A stretch of DNA of 64,000 bases from contig SFFB01000002.1 of NCBI GenBank assembly GCA_004557035.1, forward strand, positions 5,835-69,834, read 5' to 3'. The notes below the pieces were generated by a model that did no database searches, was not told where the DNA came from, and saw nothing but the letters and a program-made list of their open reading frames with translations. The translations under genes and the position numbers were made by a program. Of this stretch, positions 8,049 to 16,096 are shown one piece after another (position 1 is the first letter of the stretch; every line of letters begins with the position of its first letter). The stretch comes from Bacteroidales bacterium (GTDB lineage: Bacteria > Bacteroidota > Bacteroidia > Bacteroidales > Bacteroidaceae).

Positions 8049-11000
8049 GGAACAAGCACTTTCTGGCCGCCTACAGCATAAACGCCACTGCCTACGCTGA
8101 TGGTCTTGTTGCCTTGAACGATGCCTGAGAAGACTACGCGGCCGGCCATGTCTACGACACTGACGGCGGCCTCTTCGGGCGAAACGATGCGGATGATACC
8201 GGGAGCGGTCGTGACGTCGAGGGTGGATGCTGTCACATTGCTGAGGCCGTCGACGTTGTTGTCTTTGTAGACGCGAACCCAGTCGAAGAGGGTCTCATAA
8301 GTGAAAGACGTGTCGGCGTTAGCGGCCCAACCGCCATTGCCCACGCTCTGGTTGAGGATGATATAGAAAGGCTTGTCGAAGGGCCACTGACCGAGATCGA
8401 GGTCTGACTGGTTGGCAGACTTGGCATAAGAGAAGACCTGCTTACCGTCTACGAACCACTTCAGGATGGTAGGCGTCCATTCGAGTCCGAAGGTGTGGTA
8501 TTCGCCGTTGGTGGCTGTGCCGGTTCCGGACTTCGGCGGGTTGTTGCCCTGTCCTTGGCAGAGTGCGCCGTCGGCCGTGCTGTTGGCCCAACGGGTATGG
8601 ATGGTGTGCCACGTGGTATTTTGGGCGTCAATCTGTTCCCAGATGTCGATTTCACCGGCATAGGGCCAGCCGTCGCTGTTGTCTTGGGGCATCATCCAGA
8701 AAGCGGGGAAGTTGCCTGAGTGAGGCGTGGTCTTGAGTCGGCCTTCTACCTTACCATAAGTGAAAGCCACCTTGCCCGAGGTCTCAATACCGCCGCTTAT
8801 CATGGCCACGTTGTCGGTGGCCGTGAAGGGGTTGGGCAGACAGCGGGCCACAAACTTGCCGTCTTCGATATAGCCGGTGAGGAGGTGCTCCTCTTCGGTC
8901 GTCGACATGAAGCGCTTCCAAGTGGGGTTTTGGCGTGAGCAGCGCGACCAGCTGGCTTCGTCGGGCTGTGAACCGTCGGCTCCATTGAACTCTTCAACGA
9001 AGACGGGCACAAAGTTGGCCGAGGCAGTGGGTTCGTAGTTTACGGTGAGCACGACGTCGCCGTTGATTGAGTCAGCCTCCAAGGCGATGGTGTCGGCGAG
9101 AGCCAGTATGGTTTCATTCCATTGGCGGTTGCCGCGGATGTATTGCGGGCCGTCGAGGTTCAGACCGTGTTTCACGATGAGACCCTCAGCTTCGTAGCCT
9201 TCGGCCACAGGCGTGGGAGCCACGACGAGGCGCGTCCAGGGCGCGATGGTGGCAGGCAGACCGGTGTTGTTTTTGCCGTTGATGCTGCCGTGAGTGGTTT
9301 GCACGTCGAGCTTATGGCTGGCGTCATGCACGTTGAGCAGGAAGTCAATCACGTAGCCGCCGTTTGCATCGATCTGGTTGTTTCCACCCTCAGACCACTG
9401 GCCTTTGGGGTCGATGTTGTTCCAGTCAATTTTCAGACGGGCGCGGTAGACGCCGGTGGGCATAAAGGCCGGAATGGTGAATTCGGGAGAAGAAGCCAGT
9501 GAGACGCTGCCTGGTCGACCGCTGATTGTTGCGCCGAGGCTGTTCATACCATTATAATAGGTATAAGAGACCAGTTCGCTCGACACTGTAGGCGTGCCGT
9601 CGGCGTTGAGTGAGGTGTCAAAGCGTCCGTCTTGGCTGTAGTCCACATAGAGATAGATGTGCATGGCACTTCCCGTATAGCTGACAGCCGTGCTGATGGT
9701 TTCGCCTTTAATCACCGGCATTTGGTGTGCGGTGAGGTCTTGATAGACTTTCTTGTCGTCGGTGTTGACCTGAAAGGTCTTAGACTTGCCGCCCGAGGCC
9801 GTGAGGGTGAAGTTATTGAGCGACCGGTCGGTACGTGTGACGGTGAGAGAAGCCTTGTCGAAGTTGGTAGCGTAATCTTCGCCTTCGTCGGGTGTCTGTC
9901 CGGCGGTGCTGGCAAAATAAGGCAGGAGGCTCACATCGCCGTCGATGAGGTCGGCAGTGATGGTGAAGAGGCTGTCTTGGAAGAGATAAGCCGGCAGGAT
10001 GACGTCTTGGTATTGCGGTGTATCGTTGATGAGGCTGTCGCCTTCAAGGCCGTAGCCGTGGCGCAAGATGACGTAGTCGAGCTTGAAGCCGGGGGCAGGT
10101 TCAGACTTGATGGTGAAGGGCTGTCCGAAAGGTATCTTCTTGGTAGTGAGGTTTGAGCCGTCTTCGTTGAGAATGTCACCGTTGAGACCGCCCACGCCGT
10201 CTTTGCCAATAGCGCGGTAGATGGTCACGGAGTCAGCGTGCACGTTGAGTCGGGTGTCGACAATCACACCGCCGTTGTTGGTGATGAGGTTGTTTGAGGC
10301 TGCGTTACCGGCGGGATCGATGCAATCCCAGTCCACCTTATAGCGCAGGCGATAGAAGCCGGGTGTGAGGTCGGCGGGCACGGTGAAGGCAGGGGGTTGC
10401 ACAGAGTTGCCGTTACCGACCGTTGCCTTGTTGCTGTTTTTGCCGTTGTAGTAAGAGAAGCTGACGATGTCGGTCTCGGCCAAGTTGGAGAGGTCGTCGG
10501 CCACGCCGTATTGGAACTGGCCATCTTTGGCTTTGTCGAGATAGACGTAGGTGTGCATCCAAGTGCCAGGAAAAAAATTGACTCCAGGTGTGACGGTTTC
10601 GCCGGCTTTCACCTTGAAGCCCTTGCTGAGGCAGTCTTGGAAGAGCAGTTGGTTGGTCTGTTGTGCCACGGCAATGGTCTGTGCGCCGTCGGTGGGCGAG
10701 TTCAGACTGATTTGTGTGGTGAAGCGGTCTTTGTTGGGGCGTTTGATGGCTTCTGTCTTCTCGAAGTTGATGGGATAGGTGCCGTAGACCACACGGGCGT
10801 TGGCCGAGGCCGAAACCTCGACAGAGTCGATATAGACCACGGCGTCTTCGCTCAGGTCGTGTGTCGACTCGCAGTCGGGCACGATGACCAGGGCGTGGAG
10901 GTTGATACCCTCAGCGCCGCTGATACCGAACACGGCGTCACACCAGCGGTCGTTTTTCACAGAGGTGCGTGTGAGCACCTTGAACTGTTCGGTTTCTTGC

Positions 11001-11413
11001 TGTCCCGGTCGGTCGGTGCGTTTGCCCAGGCCGATGAGCATTACTCGTCCTTCGCGTCCGGTCTTATAAATCAGCGCGTGGACATATTGTGTGGTGGGCG
11101 AGAGCGCAATGGGTTCTTTCAGGTCGATGCGTGCGCCAAACTGGTTGCCGGCGAAGCGTGAGCGCTGGAAGGCCAGGATTTTGCCGGAGGGGTTGGCCAC
11201 TTCGCCGGTCACGGCGTCGGCCTGGTTGAGTTCGTTGGTGATGACCTTCACGTTGCCCGTGAGTTCACCCGTTCTGAATGGAGAGCCGGCCCAAGAGTCG
11301 TAGACCCCGATGGCGGCGTATGTCGTGTCGCTCTCAAAGCCGATGACGGTCTGTGCTCCTGCGGTGAGCGTGAGGGCCGCGGCGGCGAGGGCGGTGGTGA
11401 GCTTTTTGTTCAT
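8045..11413 (-). CDS. Secreted multidomain GH16 glycoside hydrolase
   Basis: A 1122-residue secreted enzyme. The signal peptide is MNKKLTTALAAAALTLTAGAQ; the frame extends 18 codons further upstream but the ATG at 11413 fits the signal. After an N-terminal beta-rich domain (about residues 22-230) come two homologous ~260-residue units, each with an MHxYxYxDxxxDGxF pattern like GEVED-type domains and a later HG-xx-L(E/D)G-P/S segment. The GH16 domain begins near residue 820; its catalytic motif is Glu921-Ile-Asp923-Ile-Trp-Glu926. A final segment ending GVYAVGGQKVLVP resembles a type IX sorting tail. GH16 enzymes cut beta-1,3/1,4-glucans, galactans or mucin O-glycans; the substrate is not decided here. 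It follows GH29 by 57 bases. Confidence 0.93.
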   Translation of the reverse strand: MNKKLTTALAAAALTLTAGAQTVIGFESDTTYAAIGVYDSWAGSPFRTGELTGNVKVITNELNQADAVTGEVANPSGKILAFQRSRFAGNQFGARIDLKEPIALSPTTQYVHALIYKTGREGRVMLIGLGKRTDRPGQQETEQFKVLTRTSVKNDRWCDAVFGISGAEGINLHALVIVPDCESTHDLSEDAVVYIDSVEVSASANARVVYGTYPINFEKTEAIKRPNKDRFTTQISLNSPTDGAQTIAVAQQTNQLLFQDCLSKGFKVKAGETVTPGVNFFPGTWMHTYVYLDKAKDGQFQYGVADDLSNLAETDIVSFSYYNGKNSNKATVGNGNSVQPPAFTVPADLTPGFYRLRYKVDWDCIDPAGNAASNNLITNNGGVIVDTRLNVHADSVTIYRAIGKDGVGGLNGDILNEDGSNLTTKKIPFGQPFTIKSEPAPGFKLDYVILRHGYGLEGDSLINDTPQYQDVILPAYLFQDSLFTITADLIDGDVSLLPYFASTAGQTPDEGEDYATNFDKASLTVTRTDRSLNNFTLTASGGKSKTFQVNTDDKKVYQDLTAHQMPVIKGETISTAVSYTGSAMHIYLYVDYSQDGRFDTSLNADGTPTVSSELVSYTYYNGMNSLGATISGRPGSVSLASSPEFTIPAFMPTGVYRARLKIDWNNIDPKGQWSEGGNNQIDANGGYVIDFLLNVHDASHKLDVQTTHGSINGKNNTGLPATIAPWTRLVVAPTPVAEGYEAEGLIVKHGLNLDGPQYIRGNRQWNETILALADTIALEADSINGDVVLTVNYEPTASANFVPVFVEEFNGADGSQPDEASWSRCSRQNPTWKRFMSTTEEEHLLTGYIEDGKFVARCLPNPFTATDNVAMISGGIETSGKVAFTYGKVEGRLKTTPHSGNFPAFWMMPQDNSDGWPYAGEIDIWEQIDAQNTTWHTIHTRWANSTADGALCQGQGNNPPKSGTGTATNGEYHTFGLEWTPTILKWFVDGKQVFSYAKSANQSDLDLGQWPFDKPFYIILNQSVGNGGWAANADTSFTYETLFDWVRVYKDNNVDGLSNVTASTLDVTTAPGIIRIVSPEEAAVSVVDMAGRVVFSGIVQGNKTISVGSGVYAVGGQKVLVP

Positions 11414-11470
11414 GTGTATATAACTATTTATATAATGAATAAAAGTGTTTGAAATGATTTCCGCCAAGGG

Positions 11471-12979
11471 TTAGAAGATTTGCACGGTGTGGAGCGTGGG
11501 GCACGACTTGGCATCGGTGATGTTGATGCGGAGGTATTTGGCCTGGTAGCCGTTGCCATAACTGCTGCTTGTTGAGCCGTTGAGCGGGATGATGCGCTTG
11601 TAGCCGATGGTGGTTTTGGCGATGTTGCCGCCCACTGCCGTCCAGTTGGTGCCGTCGGTGGAGATTTCGATGTTAAAGCCTTTGACGCGCTGTCCCAGTT
11701 TGATGTATTCCATCATAGAGACATAGCGCACGGTCTTGGTTTCGGGCCAGGTGAAGGTGATGGTGGCCGTTTTTTGTCCGTCGGAGGCTGCCCAGTAGGT
11801 GTCTTTGTTGTCGTCGGTGATGTTGGCGGCGACGTAGGTGCGTGTGGCGCCGTTGGGACGGGCATCGCTCACGGTCACAGTGGCAGAGGGAGCGAGGTCG
11901 GTGCCCAGACGGGTAGAGATGAGGTTACCCAGCTCGGTCATGCGGTTGACCGTGGCTGCGGGCAGACTGCCCGACTGGTCGGGCGGCAGGTTGAGGATGA
12001 GGGTGGCGTTGCGGCCCACGGTTTCGAGATACATCTGGAAGAGCCTTTCGGCCGATTTCACCGTTTCGCCCGAGTGCCAGAACCATCCGTTCTCGGTGCC
12101 TTTGGCGTCGCTTTCGCCGGGATGCCACTCATAGCCGTTCTCGTCGCCGCTTGTGCCGTTACCCATCGACCAGCAGGTCTCGCCGGCCCATCCGGCTTCG
12201 TTACCGATCCAGCGGGCTTCGCCGCCAACGCCCCACATCACGCAGTCGGGGCAGACGTTGTGGATGGAGTCGCGGAGGTTGGGGATGTCATAATAGAGTT
12301 CGGCGCTTGAGATGGAGCGGTTGGTGTTGCTTGAGCCGCCATAGTAGCCGCCACCGCCGGTAGCGCCGTCAAACCACATTTCAAACTGGTCGTGACCATA
12401 GGTGGCCAACTCGGCACATTGCGGGAGGAAGACCTTTTTGGCGTAGTTGTCGGTGCCGTCGCCCCAATACAGTGAGTTGCGGTCCCAGGGCGACACGTAG
12501 AAGCCGTATTTCATGCCCAGGTCTCTTGCAGCGTCGGCAAAGTCTCGGGGGATGTTGGTGTTTTTGCCGAAATCATTTCCGGCCAGTTTCACGCAGTGTG
12601 TGGTGGTCTCTGTGGGCCAGAGGCAAAAGCCGTCGTGGTGTTTCACCACGGCGATGCCGCCCTTCATTCCGGCAGCTTTGGCGGCCTCAAGCCACTGGCG
12701 CGGATTGGGTGCCGCGGTGGGTGCAAACTGGCTTTCCCTTTCGTCGCCATTGCCCCATTCCCTTCCGGTGTAGGTGTTCATACCGTAGTGGAAGAAGGCG
12801 TAAAACTCCGTTTCGTTCCATTTCAACTGCCTGTCTGAGGGCACGGGGAACACCGGAGCCGGTTCGCCCTCGGCGTTGGCCGGTGTGGCCGTCGAGAGTG
12901 TGAACTCACTCTGTGCCCACGACGTGAAGGGCACAGCCGCCAAGAGTGCGGGAAGCAAAAACTTGGTAGTTTTGTTCAT
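11471..12979 (-). CDS. GH29 alpha-L-fucosidase with C-terminal discoidin-like domain
   Basis: A 502-residue secreted fucosidase. Signal peptide MNKTTKFLLPALLAAVPFTSWAQ; the frame is open 61 codons upstream but that stretch is non-coding in character and contains the promoter. The catalytic barrel shows FFHYGMNTYTGREWG, KHHDGFCLWPT and DQFEMWFDGATG, where Asp204 is the expected nucleophile. From about residue 385 a galactose-binding/F5-8 type C-like domain follows (TYVAANITDDNKDTYWAASDG, KGFNIEISTDG). The enzyme should release alpha-linked fucose from host or plant glycans at the cell surface or periplasm. First gene of an operon with the GH16 and the esterase. Confidence 0.94.
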   Translation of the reverse strand: MNKTTKFLLPALLAAVPFTSWAQSEFTLSTATPANAEGEPAPVFPVPSDRQLKWNETEFYAFFHYGMNTYTGREWGNGDERESQFAPTAAPNPRQWLEAAKAAGMKGGIAVVKHHDGFCLWPTETTTHCVKLAGNDFGKNTNIPRDFADAARDLGMKYGFYVSPWDRNSLYWGDGTDNYAKKVFLPQCAELATYGHDQFEMWFDGATGGGGYYGGSSNTNRSISSAELYYDIPNLRDSIHNVCPDCVMWGVGGEARWIGNEAGWAGETCWSMGNGTSGDENGYEWHPGESDAKGTENGWFWHSGETVKSAERLFQMYLETVGRNATLILNLPPDQSGSLPAATVNRMTELGNLISTRLGTDLAPSATVTVSDARPNGATRTYVAANITDDNKDTYWAASDGQKTATITFTWPETKTVRYVSMMEYIKLGQRVKGFNIEISTDGTNWTAVGGNIAKTTIGYKRIIPLNGSTSSSYGNGYQAKYLRINITDAKSCPTLHTVQIF

Positions 12980-13265
12980 AGTGTGTTGTAAGGTTAAAAG
13001 ATAAAGATTAAAAAAAGGTTTTTCGAAAAAAGGCAGAGCCGCCCAAAGGGCGAAACTCTTGCGAGGCAAAGATATGTAAAAGTCACTTTTTGCGTAAAAA
13101 AGGCGGGGTTTCACGTCCTTAAAAAATCTAAACTGAGCCGTTTTGAGAAGTCTATGTGTCAAAATGGGCTTTAATTGTTAACAAATCAAGTGGAATGTGG
13201 GCAGACCTTAAAGCCGGCAAAGCTTTCGGCCGGTGTTTGTCTTTTTTCGCGGCACCGTTTCGGCT
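12980..13265. other. Leader and promoter region upstream of the GH29 operon
   Basis: No gene is seen. The minus-strand -7 box TATCTTTG lies at 13067-13074, giving a GH29 leader of about 80 bases. The T-rich stretch that begins repeat module A (TTTGTCTTTTTT) lies at the right edge. Confidence 0.5.
13067..13074 (-). promoter_or_regulatory. -7 box of the GH29-GH16-esterase operon
   Basis: TATCTTTG on the minus strand matches TAnnTTTG. No convincing TTG was found at the expected upstream distance, so an activator may be needed. It is 88 bases from the GH29 ATG. Confidence 0.45.
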
Positions 13266-13400
13266 TATCTTTGGAACAAGAGAAGAGAGAGAGGCCCTAA
13301 GCGGGCCTTTTTTGCCCCCTTTCGGGGCGATACGGGGCTTATGACAGCAATCCCTGTCCCTATTCCCGCGACGACGGGGCTAAGGACAGGGATTTTTTTG
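13266..13400 (+). ncRNA. Candidate short-RNA/repeat module A
   Basis: A TATCTTTG promoter box (13266-13273) preceded by a T-rich -33 region is followed by a purine-rich run (AGAAGAGAGAGAG), a 6-base stem AGGCCC/GGGCCT with a T6 tract (13292-13313), a GCCCC/GGGGC hairpin, then a perfect 10-base stem ATCCCTGTCC/GGACAGGGAT (13350-13359, 13384-13393) with a T7 tract. The same order is seen at 28.8 kb, and related forms occur at 39.6 and 55.4 kb. A small RNA with two terminators, or a mobile promoter-terminator repeat, would both fit. No protein reading frame is convincing. Confidence 0.45.
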
Positions 13401-13575
13401 AGCTTTCCGGACGTGTCCGAGTCGATTTTCGGCAAGAAAAACAAGGTGGCAGACCGTCGGGAAAAGTTTGTAGAAGAAAAAAGAAGAAAATCCGTCACGC
13501 TCTGACCGCCTTTTTGGACAAACGGGGAGCAACCTGCAGCGGTCTCGGCTCTTTTAATAATTGTTTCGGTCTTTG

Positions 13576-14226
13576 TTAATAATTGTGTTTCTCCACGCTC
13601 ACTTGTATCATCAGGCTCTCGGTGGGTTTCCACTCAGCCATAGCGCCGAAGCGGTCTTTGGGCACGCGATACATCCAGGGGAGCACGCCGTCGGCCCGCC
13701 ATCGTGCCGGCGAGAGGAGCGACTTGGTGCCGTAGCCGTAGAGGGTGACGCGGTCGCTCAGTTGATAGGCCAAAGCGGCCGAGAGGCCAACCTCGTTGTC
13801 GTTCCATCCCCCGAAACTCATTCCGGCGGCATAGACGCCTGCGGCCAGTGTCCATCGCTCTGAGAGGGGTTTGACATAGGCCAAGGTCATGTCTCGTCCG
13901 AAGCCCACGCCACGGGGAGCATTTTTGCCGAAGGGGATGGTCAGGCTCATGCCGAGGCTGGCGTTGAAGCCTTCGTGCAGTCTCATCGATGCGCCGCCCC
14001 AACCGCCATAGAGGGGTGAGAAACCGTAAAATCCCGGTGCCGCCACGTCGGTGAACGGTCCGATGGGCCACCACGCCGTGTGTGTGGCGGCGCACGCGGT
14101 CGTGTCGGTGGTCTCGTCGGTGACCACGGTCGTGGTCTGAGCCACGTCGTCGGCCACCTCTTGGGCAGAGAGTCCGGTGCAAAGAGACACCATCAGGGTC
14201 AAGGCAAATAGACGGAGCTTTTTCAT
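13576..14226 (-). CDS. Predicted outer-membrane beta-barrel-type protein
   Basis: A 216-residue exported protein of unknown function. Signal peptide MKKLRLFALTLMVSLCTGLSAQ, then a Thr/Asp-rich linker of about 40 residues (TTTVVTDETTDTTACAAT), then alternating aromatic/glycine strands (LHEGFNASLGMSLTIPFG, WTLAAGVYAAGMSFGG, LAYQLSDRVTLYGYGTKS) ending in polar-aromatic HNY, which resembles a small outer-membrane barrel. The frame is open 13 codons upstream, but the ATG at 14226 begins the signal peptide. Two tandem promoter-like repeats lie immediately upstream. I do not recognise a named family. Confidence 0.75.
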   Translation of the reverse strand: MKKLRLFALTLMVSLCTGLSAQEVADDVAQTTTVVTDETTDTTACAATHTAWWPIGPFTDVAAPGFYGFSPLYGGWGGASMRLHEGFNASLGMSLTIPFGKNAPRGVGFGRDMTLAYVKPLSERWTLAAGVYAAGMSFGGWNDNEVGLSAALAYQLSDRVTLYGYGTKSLLSPARWRADGVLPWMYRVPKDRFGAMAEWKPTESLMIQVSVEKHNY

Positions 14227-14250
14227 TGGGTTTGGAGTGGTTTTGCTTTT

Positions 14251-14397
14251 GCAAAGATAGTGCAAGGTGAATGCAGAGCAACGGAAAAAGCGTAGCGTTT
14301 TACAGTTGCTATGCTGAGCCGCAGCCTATCTTATGCAAAGATAGTGCAAGGTGAATGCAATAAGCTGGCTTAATTGCTGAGCCGCAGCCTATCTTAT
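14251..14397 (-). repeat. Tandem duplication of a promoter-bearing segment
   Basis: Two direct copies (14251-14334 and 14335-14397) both begin GCAAAGATAGTGCAAGGTGA and both end GCTGAGCCGCAGCCTATC followed by TTAT; the second has a shorter middle. Each copy contains TATCTTTG on the minus strand. Confidence 0.75.
14252..14281 (-). promoter_or_regulatory. Promoter of the 13.6 kb outer-membrane-type gene
   Basis: Minus strand TTG (14279-14281), 19 bases, then TATCTTTG (14252-14259). Transcription would begin about 20 bases before the ATG at 14226. A second -7 box sits in the duplicate at 14336-14343. Confidence 0.6.
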
Positions 14398-14411
14398 GCA
14401 AAATTATACAG

Positions 14412-14447
14412 AAAACCCACGCCGGAGGCATGGGTTTAGTTTTTTTA
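14412..14447. terminator. Bidirectional terminator downstream of ndk
   Basis: AAACCCA (14413-14419) pairs with TGGGTTT (14431-14437) around an inner GCC/GGC stem. A T7 tract follows on the plus strand and a shorter T-rich run on the minus strand, where ndk ends at 14480. Confidence 0.65.
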
Positions 14448-14479
14448 CGACAAATTAGGGCTGTGGTCTGCGCTGCTGC

Positions 14480-14950
14480 TTAAAATTCGTCGCAGGCATA
14501 GAGCCAGTTGAAGATGGCCGGGCGCCATTCAAAAATCTCTTCGGGCTTGAAGAAGCGAGCCAACTCGACGGCAGCCGTTTCGGGCGAGTCGCTGGCGTGC
14601 ACGATATTTTCCTGGAAGCTCACGCAGTAGTTGCCGCGGATGGTGCCGGCGGGAGCCAGACGTCCGTTGGTGGGTCCGGTGAGGGCGCGCACGGCATCGA
14701 CGGCATCGACGCCTTCCAGGCAGAGCGCCACCACTGGGGCTGTCATCATGGCGGCTTTCACGCGACCGAAAAATGGCTTTTCAGAGAGATGGGCATAGTG
14801 TTCGCTGAGCAGTTCGTCGGTGAGCTGCATCATTTTCATACCCTTGATGATGAGGCCTTTCTTTTCAAACAGGCTGATGATTTCTCCGGCCAAACCGCGC
14901 TGCAGGGTGCAGGGTTTGAGCAAAACGAGCGTTTTTTGTAGTTTAGACAT
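14480..14950 (-). CDS. ndk: Nucleoside diphosphate kinase
   Basis: A 156-residue Ndk that transfers the gamma-phosphate of ATP to nucleoside diphosphates through a phosphohistidine. The start (KTLVLLKP), Lys12, and the active-site segment NIVHASDS with His118 are all present, as is the GTIRG nucleotide-binding run. The loop before GTIRG reads TNGRLAPA instead of the more common TNPxxAxP, a mild variation. It is transcribed alone; the upstream spacer to the Fur-family gene carries a large palindromic repeat. Confidence 0.95.
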   Translation of the reverse strand: MSKLQKTLVLLKPCTLQRGLAGEIISLFEKKGLIIKGMKMMQLTDELLSEHYAHLSEKPFFGRVKAAMMTAPVVALCLEGVDAVDAVRALTGPTNGRLAPAGTIRGNYCVSFQENIVHASDSPETAAVELARFFKPEEIFEWRPAIFNWLYACDEF

Positions 14951-14984
14951 AGTGGATAGATTTAAGGTGTGAGTCTCGCTTATT

Positions 14985-15415
14985 ATATATGTATAAGACT
15001 AAGAGTTGAAGAGACTAAGAGTCTAAGAGTTGTAGAGACTAAAAGACCAAGAGGCTAAGCACGGCCTGTAAGGCCAACAAGACCATAGCCCAGGGCAGAG
15101 TGAGCGTAGCGAACGGCACCCTGGGTAGGCATGGCCGATTATGTTCGCCCTGTAAGGGCAAAAGATTTTTTATTATGATAACCTTGCTCATATTTTTATT
15201 CATGCTTTTGCCCTTACAGGGCGCATTCTCGGTAACGTCTTTACCCAGGGTGCCGCCTCGCTTCGCTCGGCTCTGCCCTGGGCTATGAGCTTGTTGGCCT
15301 TTCAGGCCGTGCCCGTTCGCTCATTGTTACGCCCTTACAAGCCCCACCGTGGCCGGTCAACGTTTTTTGACTTTTCGTCTTTTAGTCTCTTTGACTCTTT
15401 GTCTTTCTTAGCGAG
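14985..15415. repeat. Nested palindromic repeat R1
   Basis: A long nested inverted repeat. From the outside in: heptad-type arms (AGACTAAGAG... at 14995-15056 and TTAGTCTCTTTG... at 15374-15412); CGGCCTGTAAGGCC / GGCCTTTCAGGCCG; CCATAGCCCAGGGCAGAG / CTCTGCCCTGGGCTATG; GGCACCCTGGGTA / TACCCAGGGTGCC; and GCCCTGTAAGGGCAAAAG (about 15147-15164) / CTTTTGCCCTTACAGGGC. An AT-rich centre of about 40 bases separates the arms. A close relative is R2 at 16.85 kb. No open frame in it looks like a gene. Confidence 0.85.
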
Positions 15416-15581
15416 CTGTTGATGGCGAAGTTAGTGCAAAAACGGGCAAAGACCAAACTTTGGCCTGATTTATTTGACTTTAGCCCCCAAAAGCCCATCG
15501 GCCTATGGCCTCACGGCGGCGGCAAAGCGGCGTTTGGGGTCGGTCTCGCCCGGAGCGGAACCGTAAAAACAGGCGCGTTTT

Positions 15582-15612
15582 TTTGCCCCTGTGGCTTTTT
15601 AGCGTAATTTTG
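15582..15612 (+). promoter_or_regulatory. Promoter of the Fur-family gene
   Basis: TTTG (15582-15585), 19 bases, TAATTTTG (15605-15612). The ATG at 15621 is only 8 bases beyond the -7 box, so the messenger would have almost no leader. Confidence 0.65.
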
Positions 15613-15620
15613 CCTATGCA

Positions 15621-16079
15621 ATGAAAGAAGAAGCCCTCATCCTGTCGTCGCGCCACATTCGCCCCACGGCCATGCGGCTGCTCGTGTTGCACACGCTGCG
15701 CACGTCAGACTGCGCACTGTCGCTCTCCGACATCGAGGCACGACTCGCCACGGCCGACCGCTCCACCATCTACCGCACGCTCGCGCTCTTTGCCGAACAG
15801 GGACTGGTGCACGGCGTGGACGACGGTTCGGGACAGACTAAATATGCGCCCGACGACGACCTCTCGGCCACGACGACCGAAGAGGGTGAGAACGGCGGCG
15901 TGGACCACACCCACTTCTTTTGCGAAGCCTGTGGGCGCACCTATTGTCTGCGCTCGATCCATGTGCCTGAAGCCGAAATGCCCGAGGGCTTCGTGATGCA
16001 CTCGGCCACGTTTGTGGTCAAGGGGCTTTGTCCCCATTGCGCCGGTCGCCGTCGGACGGCGTCTTCCCACTCTCACTAA
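15621..16079 (+). CDS. Fur-family metalloregulator
   Basis: A 152-residue Fur/Zur/PerR-type repressor. The N-terminal winged helix is visible (RPTAMRLLVLHTL, then LSLSDIEARLATADRSTIYRTLALFAEQGLV, residues about 14-63). The C-terminal domain has HTHFFCEACG with Cys101/Cys104 and LCPHC with Cys137/Cys140, the structural zinc pairs, and a His-rich tail. Which metal it senses cannot be told; a 20-residue acidic/Thr insert around residue 77-95 replaces the usual short linker. It is 17 bases upstream of tcdA, so the two are probably co-transcribed. The messenger may be leaderless. Confidence 0.88.
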   Translation: MKEEALILSSRHIRPTAMRLLVLHTLRTSDCALSLSDIEARLATADRSTIYRTLALFAEQGLVHGVDDGSGQTKYAPDDDLSATTTEEGENGGVDHTHFFCEACGRTYCLRSIHVPEAEMPEGFVMHSATFVVKGLCPHCAGRRRTASSHSH

Positions 16080-16096
16080 CCCTCTCTCCGACCACT

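Noticed and set aside
13233..13505. A 90-codon frame inside module A
   Set aside because: It crosses two perfect terminator-like hairpins and has low-complexity content; better explained as non-coding.
14985..15620. R1 considered as a CRISPR array or tRNA cluster
   Set aside because: The units are inverted rather than direct, spacers are not of constant length, and no cloverleaf can be drawn.
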